Positions 1 to 9,562 of a stretch of DNA of 64,000 nucleotides are shown piece after piece. The notes beneath the pieces were generated by a model. The model was not told the DNA's origin and did no database searches. It saw only the letters and a program-made list of their open reading frames with translations. The DNA comes from Gallionella sp. (GTDB taxonomy: Bacteria > Pseudomonadota > Gammaproteobacteria > Burkholderiales > Gallionellaceae). Both the position numbers and the translations under genes were made by a program. How positions within the stretch are numbered: the stretch's first letter is position 1; the number at the start of each line of letters is the position of its first letter. The stretch lies in contig JAQTYN010000010.1 in assembly GCA_028688275.1 (NCBI GenBank), forward strand, positions 1-64,000. The letters run 5' to 3'.

Positions 1-129
1 TTAACTAACAAAAAACTAACCTTGTCTAGCAAACTAAGCATACAAGGGGTATCGAACTGCCGTACCGAACCAGATAAGATTAACTAACAAAAAACTAACC
101 TTGTCTAGCAAACTAAGCATACAAGGGGT
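1..129. repeat. Direct repeat: 50-bp unit ttaactaacaaaaaactaaccttgtctagcaaactaagcatacaaggggt at 1-50 and 80-129 (79-bp period), probably continuing left of the window
   Basis: Two identical 50-bp copies read directly. Confidence 0.9.
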
Positions 130-162
130 GGGGGAGAGGGTTGTTTAAAGGAGAAAATCATC

Positions 163-534
163 ATGGCCAATCCTAAAATTTTAAACTACGCCAAAACCTT
201 ACGCTCGCATCAAACCGATGCGGAGTTGCGGCTTTGGTATCATCTGCGGGCGCATCGGTTTTTGGATTTTAAATTTAAGCGACAAAAACCCATCGGCAAT
301 TACATCGTGGATTTTGTGTGTCTTGAAAAGAAGCTGATTGTGGAATTGGATGGCGGGCAGCATGGCGGACAGATGCAATATGATCTTGCACGCGATGCGT
401 GGTTGCGCGAGCAGGGTTATACGGTGTTGCGGTTTTGGAATAATGACGTGATGCAGCAGTTGGAAAGTGTGTTGGAAGCGATATTGATTGCACTTGAAAC
501 AAAAAAGCCCTCTCCCCCTGCCCCTCTCCCGTAA
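163..534 (+). CDS. DUF559 domain protein (Vsr/endonuclease-like fold)
   Basis: LRSHQTDAELRLWYHLRAHRFLDFKFKRQKPIGNYIVDFVCLEKKLIVELDGGQH is the typical DUF559 pattern. Confidence 0.9.
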   Translation: MANPKILNYAKTLRSHQTDAELRLWYHLRAHRFLDFKFKRQKPIGNYIVDFVCLEKKLIVELDGGQHGGQMQYDLARDAWLREQGYTVLRFWNNDVMQQLESVLEAILIALETKKPSPPAPLP

Positions 535-545
535 ACGGGCGAGGG
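506..545. repeat. C-rich palindromic intergenic repeat (ccctctccccctgcccctctcccgtaaacgggcgaggggag)
   Basis: Stem cctctcccgt/acgggcgagg; same motif recurs at 2.7, 26.1, 34.2 kb. Confidence 0.6.
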
Positions 546-567
546 GAGTAATTAAAAGGAACTCATC

Positions 568-1827
568 ATGCAAAATGGCTTTTTACAAATTAATGGTATT
601 GAGGCGTTACCAAGTTTCCTCACCAGCATTGCGATTGGGCTATTGATTGGGTTGGAGCGTGAGCGCAATCCTTCTGCCAAAGCGGGCTTGCGGACGTTTG
701 CCTTGGTGGCGATGTTTGGGACGTTGACGGCTTTTTTGTCCAATAAAATTGGTTCGCCGTGGCTGTTTGTGTTTGGACTCTTAGCCGTTGCCGCCATGAT
801 TATCGCCGCTTATCACCATCATCCTGACAAAGATAATGATCCTGGCACCACCACAGTGATTGCCTTGCTGTTGTGCTACGGCTTAGGCGCGATGGTTTGG
901 TACGAGCAAGCCAAGCTAGCGGTGATGTTGGCGATAGGTGTCACAGCCCTACTCTATTTCAAACCTGAATTGAGCGGTTTCTCACAGCGCATGGCGCGGC
1001 GTGATTTGGTGGCAGCTTTGCAGTTTTGTGTGCTGACTTTCATCATACTGCCCATATTACCAAATCAAGATTACGGTCCTTATTCTGCTTTTAACCCCCA
1101 TCAGGCTTGGTTAATGGTGGTACTGATTTCGGGGATTAGTCTGGCAGGTTATGCCGCATTGCACATCATCGGCACACGCTATGGTGCGCCACTCTTGGGT
1201 GTATTAGGCGGACTGGCTTCCAGCACTGCAACCACGTTGATCTATGCCAAACATAGCAAAACCAATCCGCCGATGACCGCACTGGCCGGGATGGTGATCA
1301 TGGTCGCCAGCATGGTGGTATTGGTGAGACTGATGGTGGTCAGCGCAATCGTAGCTTATGGCGCAGTGCCCAGTTTACTGCCTGTTTTTTCGGGAGGACT
1401 GTTTTGTGGTTTGTTCGTTGTGGTTTATCGCTGGCATAAAATGGATCCATCCGCCGAATTATATGTTCCCGAAACCACTAATCCCGCCGAATTACATACC
1501 GCCGTTGGGTTTGGATTGCTCTATGTGGTGGTGCTATTGGGGTCCGCGTGGATGGTAGATTTGGCGGGTAGCCAAGGTTTGTATATCGTGGCATTTGTAT
1601 CGGGCTTGACCGATGTCGATGCGATCACTTTGTCCAGCTTACGCCTGTTTAATCTAAAACAACTCAGCGAACACCAAACCGTCGCTGCCATTGCGATTGC
1701 CTTTATCGCCAATCTAATTTTCAAATTTGGCTTGGTGTACTTTATTGCGGGTCGCGAATTGGCCAAACGCGTTGCCACGGGATTTGCTGCGATTGCGTTT
1801 GGGGTGCTGATCGCTTTGTTATTTTAA
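568..1827 (+). CDS. MgtC/SapB family membrane protein with DUF4010 domain
   Basis: N-terminal IGLLIGLERERNPSAKAGLRTFALVAMFGT (MgtC-like); C-terminal LxxGLxDVDAITLS. Confidence 0.88.
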   Translation: MQNGFLQINGIEALPSFLTSIAIGLLIGLERERNPSAKAGLRTFALVAMFGTLTAFLSNKIGSPWLFVFGLLAVAAMIIAAYHHHPDKDNDPGTTTVIALLLCYGLGAMVWYEQAKLAVMLAIGVTALLYFKPELSGFSQRMARRDLVAALQFCVLTFIILPILPNQDYGPYSAFNPHQAWLMVVLISGISLAGYAALHIIGTRYGAPLLGVLGGLASSTATTLIYAKHSKTNPPMTALAGMVIMVASMVVLVRLMVVSAIVAYGAVPSLLPVFSGGLFCGLFVVVYRWHKMDPSAELYVPETTNPAELHTAVGFGLLYVVVLLGSAWMVDLAGSQGLYIVAFVSGLTDVDAITLSSLRLFNLKQLSEHQTVAAIAIAFIANLIFKFGLVYFIAGRELAKRVATGFAAIAFGVLIALLF

Positions 1828-1885
1828 ATGGGCGGGCATCCTCCTACCGAGAGCGCATTACCCGACGACCACGTAGGCAATCCGT

Positions 1886-1891
1886 TATAAT
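1886..1891 (+). promoter_or_regulatory. Possible -10 box (TATAAT) upstream of the ZIP-family gene
   Basis: Exact TATAAT ~30 nt before the ATG; no clear -35. Confidence 0.3.
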
Positions 1892-1920
1892 CCGCACCCT
1901 TGTTTATTGAAATCATCACC

Positions 1921-2691
1921 ATGTCTGTTTTGCTATGGATCGTTGTAGCCAGTTTTATCGGCGGCGTATTAAGCGTGTTGTGTGCAGCATTATTTGCCTT
2001 GAATGCGCGCGCCCATTGGGTGAATAGTCTGGTCAGTTATGCTATCGGCGCGCTCTTAGGCGCAGTATTTTTGGATATTTTGCCCGAAGCCATCGCGCTG
2101 AGCCCCAACATTACCAAAGTCAGTGGGACGGTCTTAGTCGGCATATTGCTTTTTTTCACCTTGGAAAAGCTGCTGTTGTGGCGGCATTGCCATCACGATC
2201 ATTGCGAAGCTCACGAACCAACCCCAGCGCACAACCACGGACGCAGCGGCACGATGATTATCGTGGGCGATACTTTCCATAATTTTGTCGATGGCATCAT
2301 TATCGCCGCCGCATTTTTAACCGATATTCATCTGGGCATCGTGACGGCACTGGCGATTATCGCGCATGAAATCCCCCAAGAAGTCGGCGACTTTATGATT
2401 TTGCTGCATTCTGGCTACCGCAAATCGACTGCTTTGATGCTGAACTTGGTGTCTAGTTTGGCGACGCTAGTGGGTGGGGTATTGGCATATTTCGCGCTGC
2501 AATCCATGCAAAGCATGGTGCCAACATTGTTAGCACTTGCCGCTGCCAGTATGATTTACGTCGCCGTCGCCGATTTAATCCCAGGATTACACAAACAAAC
2601 CCAGCTACGTGATACCGTGCAGCAAGTGGTGCTGATTGCACTGGGCATTTCGTCCATTTTTATTATTAATTTATTGGTCGGAGCGGGGTAA
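1921..2691 (+). CDS. ZIP family metal transporter
   Basis: His-rich loop HCHHDHCEAHEPTPAHNHG; GDTFHNFVDGI and AHEIPQEVGDF metal-binding motifs. Confidence 0.92.
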   Translation: MSVLLWIVVASFIGGVLSVLCAALFALNARAHWVNSLVSYAIGALLGAVFLDILPEAIALSPNITKVSGTVLVGILLFFTLEKLLLWRHCHHDHCEAHEPTPAHNHGRSGTMIIVGDTFHNFVDGIIIAAAFLTDIHLGIVTALAIIAHEIPQEVGDFMILLHSGYRKSTALMLNLVSSLATLVGGVLAYFALQSMQSMVPTLLALAAASMIYVAVADLIPGLHKQTQLRDTVQQVVLIALGISSIFIINLLVGAG

Positions 2692-2698
2692 TTGTGTT

Positions 2699-2806
2699 CC
2701 CTCTCCCACTTGAGGGAGAGGGTTAGGGAGAGGGCTGGTTTACACATTCCTTGTCCCTCCATCACACCCTCTCCCCCTGCCCCTCTCCCACACGTGTGAG
2801 AGGGGA
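2699..2806. repeat. C-rich palindromic repeat block
   Basis: tccctctcccacttgagggagaggg and cctctcccacacgtgtgagagg palindromes. Confidence 0.65.
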
Positions 2807-2824
2807 GTTTACGAAAGGATTTTT

Positions 2825-4144
2825 ATGTCTCAAACCCTTCCTAAAATCGGTTTCGTTTCACTAGGCTGCCCTAAAGCCACGGCGGATTCCGAGCTAATCT
2901 TGACGCGTTTGCGCGCAGAAGGTTATTTAATTTCAACAAGTTACCAAGAGGCTGATTTAGTCGTGGTCAACACCTGTGGCTTTATTGACAGCGCGGTGGA
3001 AGAGTCATTAGACGCGATTGGCGAAGCCTTAGCGGAAAACGGCAAAGTGATTGTGACGGGCTGTTTAGGCGCGAAAGGCGAGGTGGTCAAACTGGCGCAT
3101 CCCAAAGTCTTAGCCGTCACGGGCCCGCACGCCACCGATGAAGTCATGGCTGCCGTGCATCAACATGTGCAGCCTCCAAAAATGGACAGGTTGTTGGCGG
3201 TTCCGCCTCAAGGCATACGCTTAACCCCCAAACATTATGCTTACGTTAAAATTTCTGAAGGCTGCAACCACCGCTGTACCTTCTGCATTATCCCCAGCTT
3301 GCGAGGCGATTTAGTCAGCCGCCCCGTCGGCGAAGTGCTGCAAGAAGCACAGCATCTAGTCAATGCGGGCGTAAAAGAATTACTCATCATCTCGCAAGAC
3401 ACCAGTGCTTACGGCGTGGATGTCAAATACCGCACGGGATTTTGGGGTGGCAAACCCGTCAAAGCCCGCATGACCGAACTCGCTGTGGCATTAGGCGAAT
3501 TGGGCGTGTGGGTGCGCTTGCATTATGTCTATCCCTATCCGCATGTCGATGAAGTCATTCCCTTGATGGCGGCAGGCAAAATTTTGCCTTACTTGGATAT
3601 TCCTTTCCAACACGCCAATCCGCGCATCTTGAAACTGATGAAACGCCCTGGCAACAGCGAAGGCGTGTTAGCGCGCATCCAACAATGGCGCGAAATTTGC
3701 CCTGACTTAACTTTGCGCAGCACGTTTATCGTCGGTTTCCCTGGCGAAACCGACGCAGAATTTGAAGAGTTGCTGGAATTCTTGCGCGTCGCACAATTAG
3801 ATCGCGTGGGGGCTTTTGCCTATTCACCTGTTGAAGGTGCGGTGGCGAATGACTTGCCTGACCACGTTCCACCCGAAGTTCAACAAAATCGATTGGAACG
3901 CCTGATGTTGCTACAAGCCGAGATCAGCGCGCAACGCTTGCAGCGTAAAATTGGACGCACAATCACGGCGCTGGTCGATGAAGTCGATGAAGAGGGTGCT
4001 GTGGCACGCAGTGCGGCGGATGCACCAGAAATTGATGGCTTGGTTTACATCGAAAATGGTCAAGATCTATCCGTAGGTGAACTCGTCACGGTGAAAATCA
4101 TTGATGCGGACGAGCATGATTTGTGGGCTGAGTTGATTTCTTAA
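2825..4144 (+). CDS. rimO: Ribosomal protein S12 methylthiotransferase RimO
   Basis: N-terminal [15 protein letters not shown]; radical [19 protein letters not shown]-terminal TRAM-like domain. Confidence 0.96.
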   Translation: MSQTLPKIGFVSLGCPKATADSELILTRLRAEGYLISTSYQEADLVVVNTCGFIDSAVEESLDAIGEALAENGKVIVTGCLGAKGEVVKLAHPKVLAVTGPHATDEVMAAVHQHVQPPKMDRLLAVPPQGIRLTPKHYAYVKISEGCNHRCTFCIIPSLRGDLVSRPVGEVLQEAQHLVNAGVKELLIISQDTSAYGVDVKYRTGFWGGKPVKARMTELAVALGELGVWVRLHYVYPYPHVDEVIPLMAAGKILPYLDIPFQHANPRILKLMKRPGNSEGVLARIQQWREICPDLTLRSTFIVGFPGETDAEFEELLEFLRVAQLDRVGAFAYSPVEGAVANDLPDHVPPEVQQNRLERLMLLQAEISAQRLQRKIGRTITALVDEVDEEGAVARSAADAPEIDGLVYIENGQDLSVGELVTVKIIDADEHDLWAELIS

Positions 4145-4166
4145 TCTGAACAATAAGGGGAATAAC

Positions 4167-4766
4167 ATGAAAATACGCATGCATCTTGCTTGGTATTTCA
4201 TTGCGATCGTACTGTTGGGGCTGACTGCTTGCGATAAGTTAAAACCTGAGGAAGGCTTCGCCATGAGCATATTTGTGCATGGCGAGGCAGGACGTGATGT
4301 GATTCCCCTGAAACGGGATGGCATACTTACGGTCGATTTAGGGACGGAAAAAAAGAGCTTTGCCCTCAATGAGCAAGGTGAAGCGCGCATTACGAATATT
4401 CCTCAGTCGCAACGTGACAAGCAAGTTAAAGTCAGTTTAGCCGCCGCTGGATATGAGCTACTCGACCCCAACGGCATCATTAAGTTATCACCTGAAAATG
4501 TATATTTACCCGTCAGAATGATTACTTTGCCTATTAGCGGGCAAGTACAAGATACCAAAGGCAATATCATTTCAGGGGCTAAAGTCAGTGTAGGGACATT
4601 TTCAACTCAGACAGATGAGAATGGCTGGTATATGCTGAAATTGCCCCGCAATTTATCTGAAAAAGACCAATCGTTAGAAGTATCTATAGCGGGCTACAAG
4701 CCTTACAAAATTCCTGTTTTAATGGAAGAAGCCCCGCAAACGTTGATCTTGCAACCTGAAAAATAG
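4167..4766 (+). CDS. Lipoprotein with carboxypeptidase-regulatory-like (Ig-like) domain
   Basis: Lipobox LGLTAC; ISGQVQDTKGNIISGAKVSVGTFSTQTDENGWYMLKLP. Confidence 0.7.
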   Translation: MKIRMHLAWYFIAIVLLGLTACDKLKPEEGFAMSIFVHGEAGRDVIPLKRDGILTVDLGTEKKSFALNEQGEARITNIPQSQRDKQVKVSLAAAGYELLDPNGIIKLSPENVYLPVRMITLPISGQVQDTKGNIISGAKVSVGTFSTQTDENGWYMLKLPRNLSEKDQSLEVSIAGYKPYKIPVLMEEAPQTLILQPEK

Positions 4767-4772
4767 GCGGCA

Positions 4773-4799
4773 AAAAAGCAGGCAAAACGCCTGCTTTTT
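4773..4799 (+). terminator. Rho-independent terminator
   Basis: aaaaagcaggc-aaaac-gcctgcttttt immediately after the lipoprotein stop. Confidence 0.85.
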
Positions 4800-4856
4800 G
4801 TGAAGTGAGGAGGGGGAAGAGGAAAACCAGCTTTTCTAACAAAGGTTGTTAGAGAG

Positions 4857-4982
4857 GCACTGATTAAATCTTCCGTTCTTGGTGAGCTTGTCGAACCATG
4901 AACGGAAGATTTAATAAAATCAAAGAACTAAACCCGCTCACCCTTCGACAGGCTCAGGACGAACGGATTTAACAGCGTTTTC
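4857..4982. mobile_element. MITE/REP-like element copy 1
   Basis: gattaaatcttccgttc...gagcttgtcgaaccatgaacgg...cttcgacaggctcaggacgaacggatttaacagcgttt; family recurs throughout the window. Confidence 0.8.
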
Positions 4983-5024
4983 TTAGGTTTTACCCTTCTC
5001 TCTTCTCCCTAGCCCGCTTCGCCA

Positions 5025-6254
5025 TTACACGCTGCGCTTCTCGTACTTCCTCGCCACATACTCATCCACAATTTGCGTGAACTCCGCTGCGATATTATTG
5101 CCGCGCAAGGTCATGGCTTTTTCACCGTCTATGTAAATCGGTGCAGCGGGCGTTTCGCCTGTCCCTGGCAGACTGATGCCGATATTGGCAAGTTTACTTT
5201 CACCAGGGCCATTCACCACACAGCCCATCACCGCAACTGTCATGTTTTCCACACCCGTGTACTGCTTACGCCAGACAGGCATTTGGTCTCGCAAATGGCG
5301 TTGGATGCTTTGTGCCAATTCTTGGAAAAACTGGCTGGTGGTGCGTCCGCAACCAGGGCAAGCCGTCACCATCGGGGCAAAAGCACGCAATCCCATGGTT
5401 TGTAAAATCTCTTGCGCCACCACCACTTCTTGAGTGCGTGAACCATTCGGTTCAGGGGTGAGCGAAATGCGGATAGTGTCGCCGATACCTTCTTGCAATA
5501 AGACAGACAATGCTGCGGTCGAGGCAACGATCCCTTTCGAGCCCATGCCCGCTTCGGTCAACCCCAAATGCAAGGCGTAATCACATTGCTGAGTCAGTGA
5601 ACGATAGACCGCAATCAAATCCTGCACTTCGCTGACTTTACAAGACAGCACAATGCGGTTGTGCGGCATCCCCAATTGTTCCGCACGTTCAGCACTTTGC
5701 AGCGCAGAAGCAATTAACGCGGCGCGGGTGACAGATTTTACATCCAGCGGTTGCGCCAATTTGGAATTTTCATCCATCATGCGCACCACCAGCCGCTGAT
5801 CCAAACTTCCCCAGTTCACACCGATACGCACAGGCTTATCAAAGCGAATCGCAGTCTCAATCATAATGGTGAAAGGATCTTCTTCGGTGCGATTACGACC
5901 GACATTACCAGGGTTGATGCGATACTTTGCCAATGCCTGCGCGCACTCTGGGTAGTCCGTCAACAAGCGATGCCCGTTGTAATGAAAATCCCCCACCAAC
6001 GGCACATGACAGCCTAACGCATCCAAACGGCGGCGAATATGGGCTACGGCTGCAGCGGCTTCTGGCGTGTTGACAGTGATGCGCACCAACTCAGAACCCG
6101 CTTGCGCCAGTTCAAAAACCTGTTTGGTGGTAGCGGTGATGTCCGCCGTATCGGTGTTGGTCATGGATTGAATGACAATGGGTGCGCCCCCCCCCAACAT
6201 CACTTCTCCTACCATTACCCGTTGTGACGGGCGGCGTAATATCATTGCACTCAT
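5025..6254 (-). CDS. ispG: 4-hydroxy-3-methylbut-2-en-1-yl diphosphate synthase
   Basis: [45 protein letters not shown]. Confidence 0.97.
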   Translation of the reverse strand: MSAMILRRPSQRVMVGEVMLGGGAPIVIQSMTNTDTADITATTKQVFELAQAGSELVRITVNTPEAAAAVAHIRRRLDALGCHVPLVGDFHYNGHRLLTDYPECAQALAKYRINPGNVGRNRTEEDPFTIMIETAIRFDKPVRIGVNWGSLDQRLVVRMMDENSKLAQPLDVKSVTRAALIASALQSAERAEQLGMPHNRIVLSCKVSEVQDLIAVYRSLTQQCDYALHLGLTEAGMGSKGIVASTAALSVLLQEGIGDTIRISLTPEPNGSRTQEVVVAQEILQTMGLRAFAPMVTACPGCGRTTSQFFQELAQSIQRHLRDQMPVWRKQYTGVENMTVAVMGCVVNGPGESKLANIGISLPGTGETPAAPIYIDGEKAMTLRGNNIAAEFTQIVDEYVARKYEKRSV

Positions 6255-6256
6255 TT

Positions 6257-7069
6257 TTATTCCAGTTCTAAACGAGCAATCGCGCTATCCGAACGCGAAA
6301 TATGCTCAGATAAATCAATTTCTGCCCCTTTGTAGTACAAATGGACGCTCGGAGAGTTGCCAATCACCAATGAAAAGGGCGGACGTCCATCCAACCTTAA
6401 TTCACCACCCTTATAATTCAATTGTGAAGACAGCACTTTACCTGACTGTTCTTTCACTTCAACCCACGCATCCTCGTCAAACACCAAACGCAAGGGCGCG
6501 GCAGCAAGCACCACGCCACTCGTAGGAAGCGTCGTCAACACCGCTGAAATCGGGTTAGGCGCGCTGGCAACCGTACTTATCTCAAGCGGGATCACTGAAA
6601 AATCACCCTGCTCTAACGCTTGATCTTGGAGTTTTGACACAGAGGCATTCGGGGGGGTATTAAAGCTCCAAACGGCAAACAAACTCGCCACTAGTACCAC
6701 CCCTGCCGCAGCCGCCAACCAAATCGAATTTTGCTTACGACGTGTCGAACGTTGTGATGCCAAAGGCACCTCACTGGTCGCAGGCATGATGATTTCTGTG
6801 GATTTTGGGGCAGGCAATGCAGCCAAAAGAGACGGCACATCCAATCCCAACAACTTGCCATAACTGCGCACAAACCCGCGTACAAAGGTCATATCTGGCA
6901 GCTGAGCATAGTCTTCATCTTCCAATGCCATTAAGCGTTGGACTGGCAGTTTAATACTCTCAGCTATATCCTTAAGGCTTAAACCTTGCTGTTCACGCGC
7001 CACACGCAAGGTCTGACCTAATTTGATAGGCGATTTCGATTGGGCAGGCAAATTATCTTCGATCACCAT
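6257..7069 (-). CDS. rodZ: RodZ-like cytoskeletal protein (HTH_25 + DUF4115)
   Basis: [39 protein letters not shown] segment, C-terminal [14 protein letters not shown]...[11 protein letters not shown]. Confidence 0.9.
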   Translation of the reverse strand: MVIEDNLPAQSKSPIKLGQTLRVAREQQGLSLKDIAESIKLPVQRLMALEDEDYAQLPDMTFVRGFVRSYGKLLGLDVPSLLAALPAPKSTEIIMPATSEVPLASQRSTRRKQNSIWLAAAAGVVLVASLFAVWSFNTPPNASVSKLQDQALEQGDFSVIPLEISTVASAPNPISAVLTTLPTSGVVLAAAPLRLVFDEDAWVEVKEQSGKVLSSQLNYKGGELRLDGRPPFSLVIGNSPSVHLYYKGAEIDLSEHISRSDSAIARLELE

Positions 7070-7073
7070 GATG

Positions 7074-7829
7074 TTATAGCTTCAAGCTATCTAATAAATG
7101 GGCTTCAGTGGAATCAGGGAAATGCGTGCGCAACTGCTCCGCGTAGCGAATGGCTGAACTGCTGTCTCCTACTCCCCGCTCAATCCGAGCTGCTAGCAAT
7201 AAGTTGGCTGCACTTAAGTCACCACCCGCCGCACTATACTCACCGAAATAGCGTTTAGCGGTATGGAATGCACCTTGTGCAAAGCTCACCTCCGCCATCC
7301 CTAACAATGCAGCAGGCAGACCTGGACGAACGGTCAGTGATTTTTGCAGGAAATCTTGCGCCTCGCTGTAATTTCCCGCTTTTTGCGAACAAACACCCGC
7401 ATTTAAATAAGCGCGCTCTGGCGTGGTGTAGAGCGGATTTTTCAGTGCCACTAAGAAATGGGGAATAGACTCAGCAGGGCGACCGCGTTGGCACAAGAAC
7501 CAGCCGTAATTATTATGGGTTTCAGAATCATTGGGTTCTAAACGCAAGCTTTGTTTAAAGTCCTCGTCCGCTTCCTTATCCTCACGCAAGTTCATGCGAA
7601 TCAACCCCCGCATATTGTAAGCAGGCGCATAGTTCCCATCGGTCTTTATTGCGACATCCACTTCATTCAGTGCAATCCCAATTTGCGCACGTTGGTAATA
7701 CATTCCTGCCAACTCAGTATGCACTTTTGCACTTGCACGCTCCTGTGAGCGTTCTTCACCAACCGAAGCACCTCGCGTGCTCACGCAACCTGATAACACT
7801 ATGAGCAAAAACAGCATTCCGTATTTCAT
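7074..7829 (-). CDS. pilF: Type IV pilus biogenesis/stability lipoprotein PilF/PilW (TPR)
   Basis: Lipobox LSGC; TPRs; ETHNNYGWFLCQRGRPAES; located between rlmN and rodZ. Confidence 0.9.
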   Translation of the reverse strand: MKYGMLFLLIVLSGCVSTRGASVGEERSQERASAKVHTELAGMYYQRAQIGIALNEVDVAIKTDGNYAPAYNMRGLIRMNLREDKEADEDFKQSLRLEPNDSETHNNYGWFLCQRGRPAESIPHFLVALKNPLYTTPERAYLNAGVCSQKAGNYSEAQDFLQKSLTVRPGLPAALLGMAEVSFAQGAFHTAKRYFGEYSAAGGDLSAANLLLAARIERGVGDSSSAIRYAEQLRTHFPDSTEAHLLDSLKL

Positions 7830-7840
7830 GCGCATTTCTC

Positions 7841-8920
7841 CTAAATTTGCACAATGCGTTGCATCGTGCGTTTGGTTTTGTCCTGCACTTGCCCCGCTAA
7901 TTGCCCACAAGCGGCATCAATATCGTCACCGCGTGTTTTACGCAAGGTCGTGGTAATACCGCCTTGAATCAAAATATCGCGAAAACGCTGAATCGCATCA
8001 GGTTTTGCGCGCCGATAAGGAGATAGGGGGAAGGGATTAAAAGGAATCAGATTAAACTTGCAGGGTACATCGCGTACCAATTTCAACAATTCACGCGCTT
8101 GTTGTTCGCTGTCGTTAATGCCATCCAGCATCACATATTCAAAGGTAACGAAATCCCGAGGGGCTTTTTCCAGATAGCGATTACATGCAGCCAGTAACTG
8201 TTTTAAAGGATATTTTTGATTGATAGGCACAAGCACATCACGCAGTGCGTCATTAGGCGCGTGCAGCGAAATCGCCAAGGCGACAGGGCATTCCTCACGC
8301 AATCTGTCCATCGCAGGCACAATGCCAGAGGTGGAAACCGTCACACGACGGCGCGACAAGCCATATCCATGGTCATCTAACATCAAACGCAGCGCGCTCA
8401 CCGTGTTGTCAAAATTAAGCAGTGGTTCGCCCATGCCCATCATCACCACATTGCTGATCGGCCAATTTCCCTCAGCATTTTTGCCGAGCTGGTGATTCGC
8501 CCACCACAACTGACCGATGATTTCCGCCACACTCAAGTTGCGATTAAAGCCTTGTTTGCCCGTGGAGCAAAAAGAGCAATCCAGCGCACAACCCGCTTGG
8601 GTCGAGACACACAACGTGCCCCGTGTTTCTTCAGGAATATAAACCGTTTCCACGGCATTCCCCACCCCCACATCCAGCAGCCATTTGCACGTGCCATCTT
8701 CGGACACGGCTTCGCGCATTATCGTGGGGGGGCGAATTTCAGCGACTTGCAGCATTTTATTGCGCAAGCTGGCAGCAATGTCTGTCATTGCCGCAAAATC
8801 GGACTCCCCGACTTTGTAAATCCAGCGCATCAACTGGCGTGCCCGAAACGGTTTTTCGCCCATTTCGGTTAAATAAGCCGCCAATCCATGCGCATCAAAA
8901 TCGAGGAGGTTTTGTTTCAT
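7841..8920 (-). CDS. rlmN: 23S rRNA (adenine2503-C2)-methyltransferase RlmN
   Basis: [40 protein letters not shown]. Confidence 0.97.
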   Translation of the reverse strand: MKQNLLDFDAHGLAAYLTEMGEKPFRARQLMRWIYKVGESDFAAMTDIAASLRNKMLQVAEIRPPTIMREAVSEDGTCKWLLDVGVGNAVETVYIPEETRGTLCVSTQAGCALDCSFCSTGKQGFNRNLSVAEIIGQLWWANHQLGKNAEGNWPISNVVMMGMGEPLLNFDNTVSALRLMLDDHGYGLSRRRVTVSTSGIVPAMDRLREECPVALAISLHAPNDALRDVLVPINQKYPLKQLLAACNRYLEKAPRDFVTFEYVMLDGINDSEQQARELLKLVRDVPCKFNLIPFNPFPLSPYRRAKPDAIQRFRDILIQGGITTTLRKTRGDDIDAACGQLAGQVQDKTKRTMQRIVQI

Positions 8921-8965
8921 GTCATACCTATTACCCAACGCGGATCAAGCGCAGGGTTGTTTCCC

Positions 8966-9391
8966 TTAACGGGAGTAAACGTTCAATGCTGGGAAGTAAT
9001 ACGCGATTTCAACCGCTGCTGTTTCAGCTGCGTCAGAACCGTGTACTGCATTCGCGTCAATGCTGTCAGCAAAGTCAGCGCGGATAGTGCCAGGAGCTGC
9101 ATCTTTAGGATTGGTAGCACCCATCAAGTCACGATTCTTCAGAATCGCGCCTTCGCCTTCCAACACTTGAATCATTACTGGGCCAGAAATCATAAAGCTG
9201 ACCAAATCTTTGAAGAAAGGACGGGCTGCGTGAACAGCGTAGAAGCCTTCAGCTTCAGCTTGGGACAATTGGGTCATGCGGGCGGCAACCACTTTCAGGC
9301 CAGCACCTTCAAAACGGGAATAAATTTGACCGATGACATTTTTTGCAACAGCATCAGGTTTGATAATCGACAGGGTACGTTCAACAGCCAT
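8966..9391 (-). CDS. ndk: Nucleoside diphosphate kinase
   Basis: [40 protein letters not shown]. Confidence 0.98.
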   Translation of the reverse strand: MAVERTLSIIKPDAVAKNVIGQIYSRFEGAGLKVVAARMTQLSQAEAEGFYAVHAARPFFKDLVSFMISGPVMIQVLEGEGAILKNRDLMGATNPKDAAPGTIRADFADSIDANAVHGSDAAETAAVEIAYYFPALNVYSR

Positions 9392-9455
9392 GCTACTCTC
9401 CAAATATAAATAAAAAAACAAACTTCAAAAATGAACGGGATACTGCAACATAGTA

Positions 9456-9494
9456 ACAAAAATGCCGCGCACCACCCAAAATGAACGCGGCATT
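9456..9494 (-). terminator. Putative rho-independent terminator downstream of the fused oxidoreductase gene
   Basis: aatgccgcg ... cgcggcatt stem; T-rich tail on the minus strand. Confidence 0.6.
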
Positions 9495-9562
9495 CTATCA
9501 GAATTTGCCCTTATCAGCGAGGCACAGTTCAAGCGTCAAATCATGCCCGTTCAGAGCAAACC

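Noticed and set aside
1-129. Possible CRISPR repeat (50-bp repeat, 29-bp spacer)
   Set aside because: Only two units are visible, the repeat is longer than typical, it lacks dyad symmetry, and no cas genes are nearby.
8492-9409. Plus-strand ORFs across rlmN/ndk (126-173 aa)
   Set aside because: Overlap well-supported rlmN and ndk on the opposite strand; composition is typical of shadow ORFs.
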